Shown piece by piece: positions 63,677 through 64,000 of a stretch of 64,000 nt of DNA (its first letter is position 1; each line of letters starts with the position of its first letter). Made by a program: the position numbers and the translations under genes. Location: NCBI RefSeq assembly GCF_006742205.1, contig NZ_AP019721.1, positions 434,001 through 498,000 on the forward strand. The letters run 5' to 3'. The notes below the pieces were generated by a model. It saw only the letters and a program-made list of their open reading frames with translations, did not search any database and was not told the origin of the DNA. The stretch is from Staphylococcus epidermidis. Lineage in GTDB: Bacteria > Bacillota > Bacilli > Staphylococcales > Staphylococcaceae.

Positions 63677-64000
63677 TTATCTTTTAAATGTGTTTTTTAA
63701 TTTTCGCATCCAACTACCACCACGTCTAGAATGAACGGGTTGTCCAGAAGGTTGTACCGATTGTTTTTTTAGTTCTTCTCCATACTTAATTGCTTCTTGC
63801 ATCAAGTAAGATTGAGAGTTTAAAGGAGATGAATTGTTTTCGACATAATGATAAACGCCTTGTGCATCTTGGTAACGACCTTTTTGGTTGTCAGATAATT
63901 GTAAATTCATATAGTTAACTAATCGTTGTCCTATTGATTTATCTTCAACAGGGAATAATATTTCGACACGTTTAATCATATTACGTGTCATAACGTCAGC
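63677..64000 (-). CDS. ppk: polyphosphate kinase, C-terminal end (start outside window)
   Basis: The minus-strand frame is open to the window edge. The visible residues begin with [20 protein letters not shown], the SADxMxRNxxxRVExxFP motif near the end of Ppk1, followed by [16 protein letters not shown] and a less conserved basic tail (about 50 residues, ending LKNTFKR). Ppk1 makes and breaks inorganic polyphosphate with ATP. Only the end of the C2 domain is visible; the catalytic histidines lie outside. Confidence 0.85.
   Translation of the reverse strand, partial: ADVMTRNMIKRVEILFPVEDKSIGQRLVNYMNLQLSDNQKGRYQDAQGVYHYVENNSSPLNSQSYLMQEAIKYGEELKKQSVQPSGQPVHSRRGGSWMRKLKNTFKR

Noticed and set aside
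1-64000. tRNA, rRNA, T-box leader, prophage
   Set aside because: I saw no tRNA-like cloverleaf, no rRNA sequence, no T-box core motif and no phage structural or integrase genes in either strand.

Overview
The window is AT-rich, densely coded Firmicute DNA. The gene set points firmly to a coagulase-negative Staphylococcus: sortase A with the TLITC motif, a cap/pgs poly-gamma-glutamate operon, a TagE/TarM-like teichoic acid glucosyltransferase, RelP, Sau3AI-type restriction-modification, STAR-like GC-rich repeats and an IS1182-type remnant. The cap operon plus TagE is typical of the S. epidermidis / S. capitis / S. caprae group. I do not name a species. I recognised no rRNA, tRNA, prophage or CRISPR array.

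Layout. 1-6.9 kb: the end of a YitT-type membrane protein, an esterase-like hydrolase, a small membrane protein, then the surface poly-gamma-glutamate operon capB-capC-capA-capE-capD. 7-11.2 kb: ribose uptake and activation (rbsU-rbsD-rbsK) behind a cre-containing promoter, then a lone xylulokinase-like gene. 11.4-15.6 kb: a 261-residue protein I do not recognise, then pfoR-sdaAB-sdaAA (serine deamination) behind a perfect Rex-type operator and a cre. 15.6-16.4 kb: repeats and the stub of an IS1182-family transposase. 16.2-22.9 kb: sortase A, a HAD phosphatase, D-lactate dehydrogenase, a nitroreductase-like protein and a catabolite-controlled aldehyde dehydrogenase. 23-26.3 kb: a decayed stretch with a TM2 gene carrying two stops, a 59-bp STAR-like array and a zinc-binding lipoprotein gene with one nonsense codon.

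26.3-34.2 kb: a second aldehyde dehydrogenase, a YkvI-type transporter, a Na+/H+ antiporter, class III fructose bisphosphatase and a DedA protein. 34.2-38.1 kb: the thiazole branch of thiamine synthesis (tenI-thiO-thiS-thiG-thiF, minus strand) behind a TPP riboswitch and terminator. 38.4-46.9 kb: an MFS carboxylate/sugar-acid transporter with a two-operator promoter, a small monooxygenase, a FUSC exporter, a DUF2188 stress protein, RelP, a PAP2 phosphatase, an alpha/beta hydrolase and an unusual MerR-type regulator with membrane segments and a zinc ribbon. 47-52.4 kb: glpT and the gluconate operon gntR-gntK-gntP. 52.6-57.1 kb: galU, pgcA and tagE, which together make UDP-glucose and attach glucose to wall teichoic acid. 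57.4-61.3 kb: an accessory insert with a Sau3AI-like restriction enzyme and its C5 methyltransferase, a small HTH protein and decayed ORFs. 61.4-64 kb: a short-chain dehydrogenase, an M20 peptidase and the 3-prime end of polyphosphate kinase.

The window reads as a mostly conserved chromosomal segment devoted to carbon use, redox balance and the cell envelope. It is interrupted by two accessory or decaying patches (15.6-16.4 and 57.2-61.3 kb) and a cluster of broken genes at 23-26 kb. The most interesting non-coding signals are the Rex-type operators before the serine dehydratase operon and ddh, the GATC-containing palindrome in front of the GATC methyltransferase, the 16-bp palindrome before the membrane MerR gene, and the cre-plus-palindrome promoter of the MFS gene.
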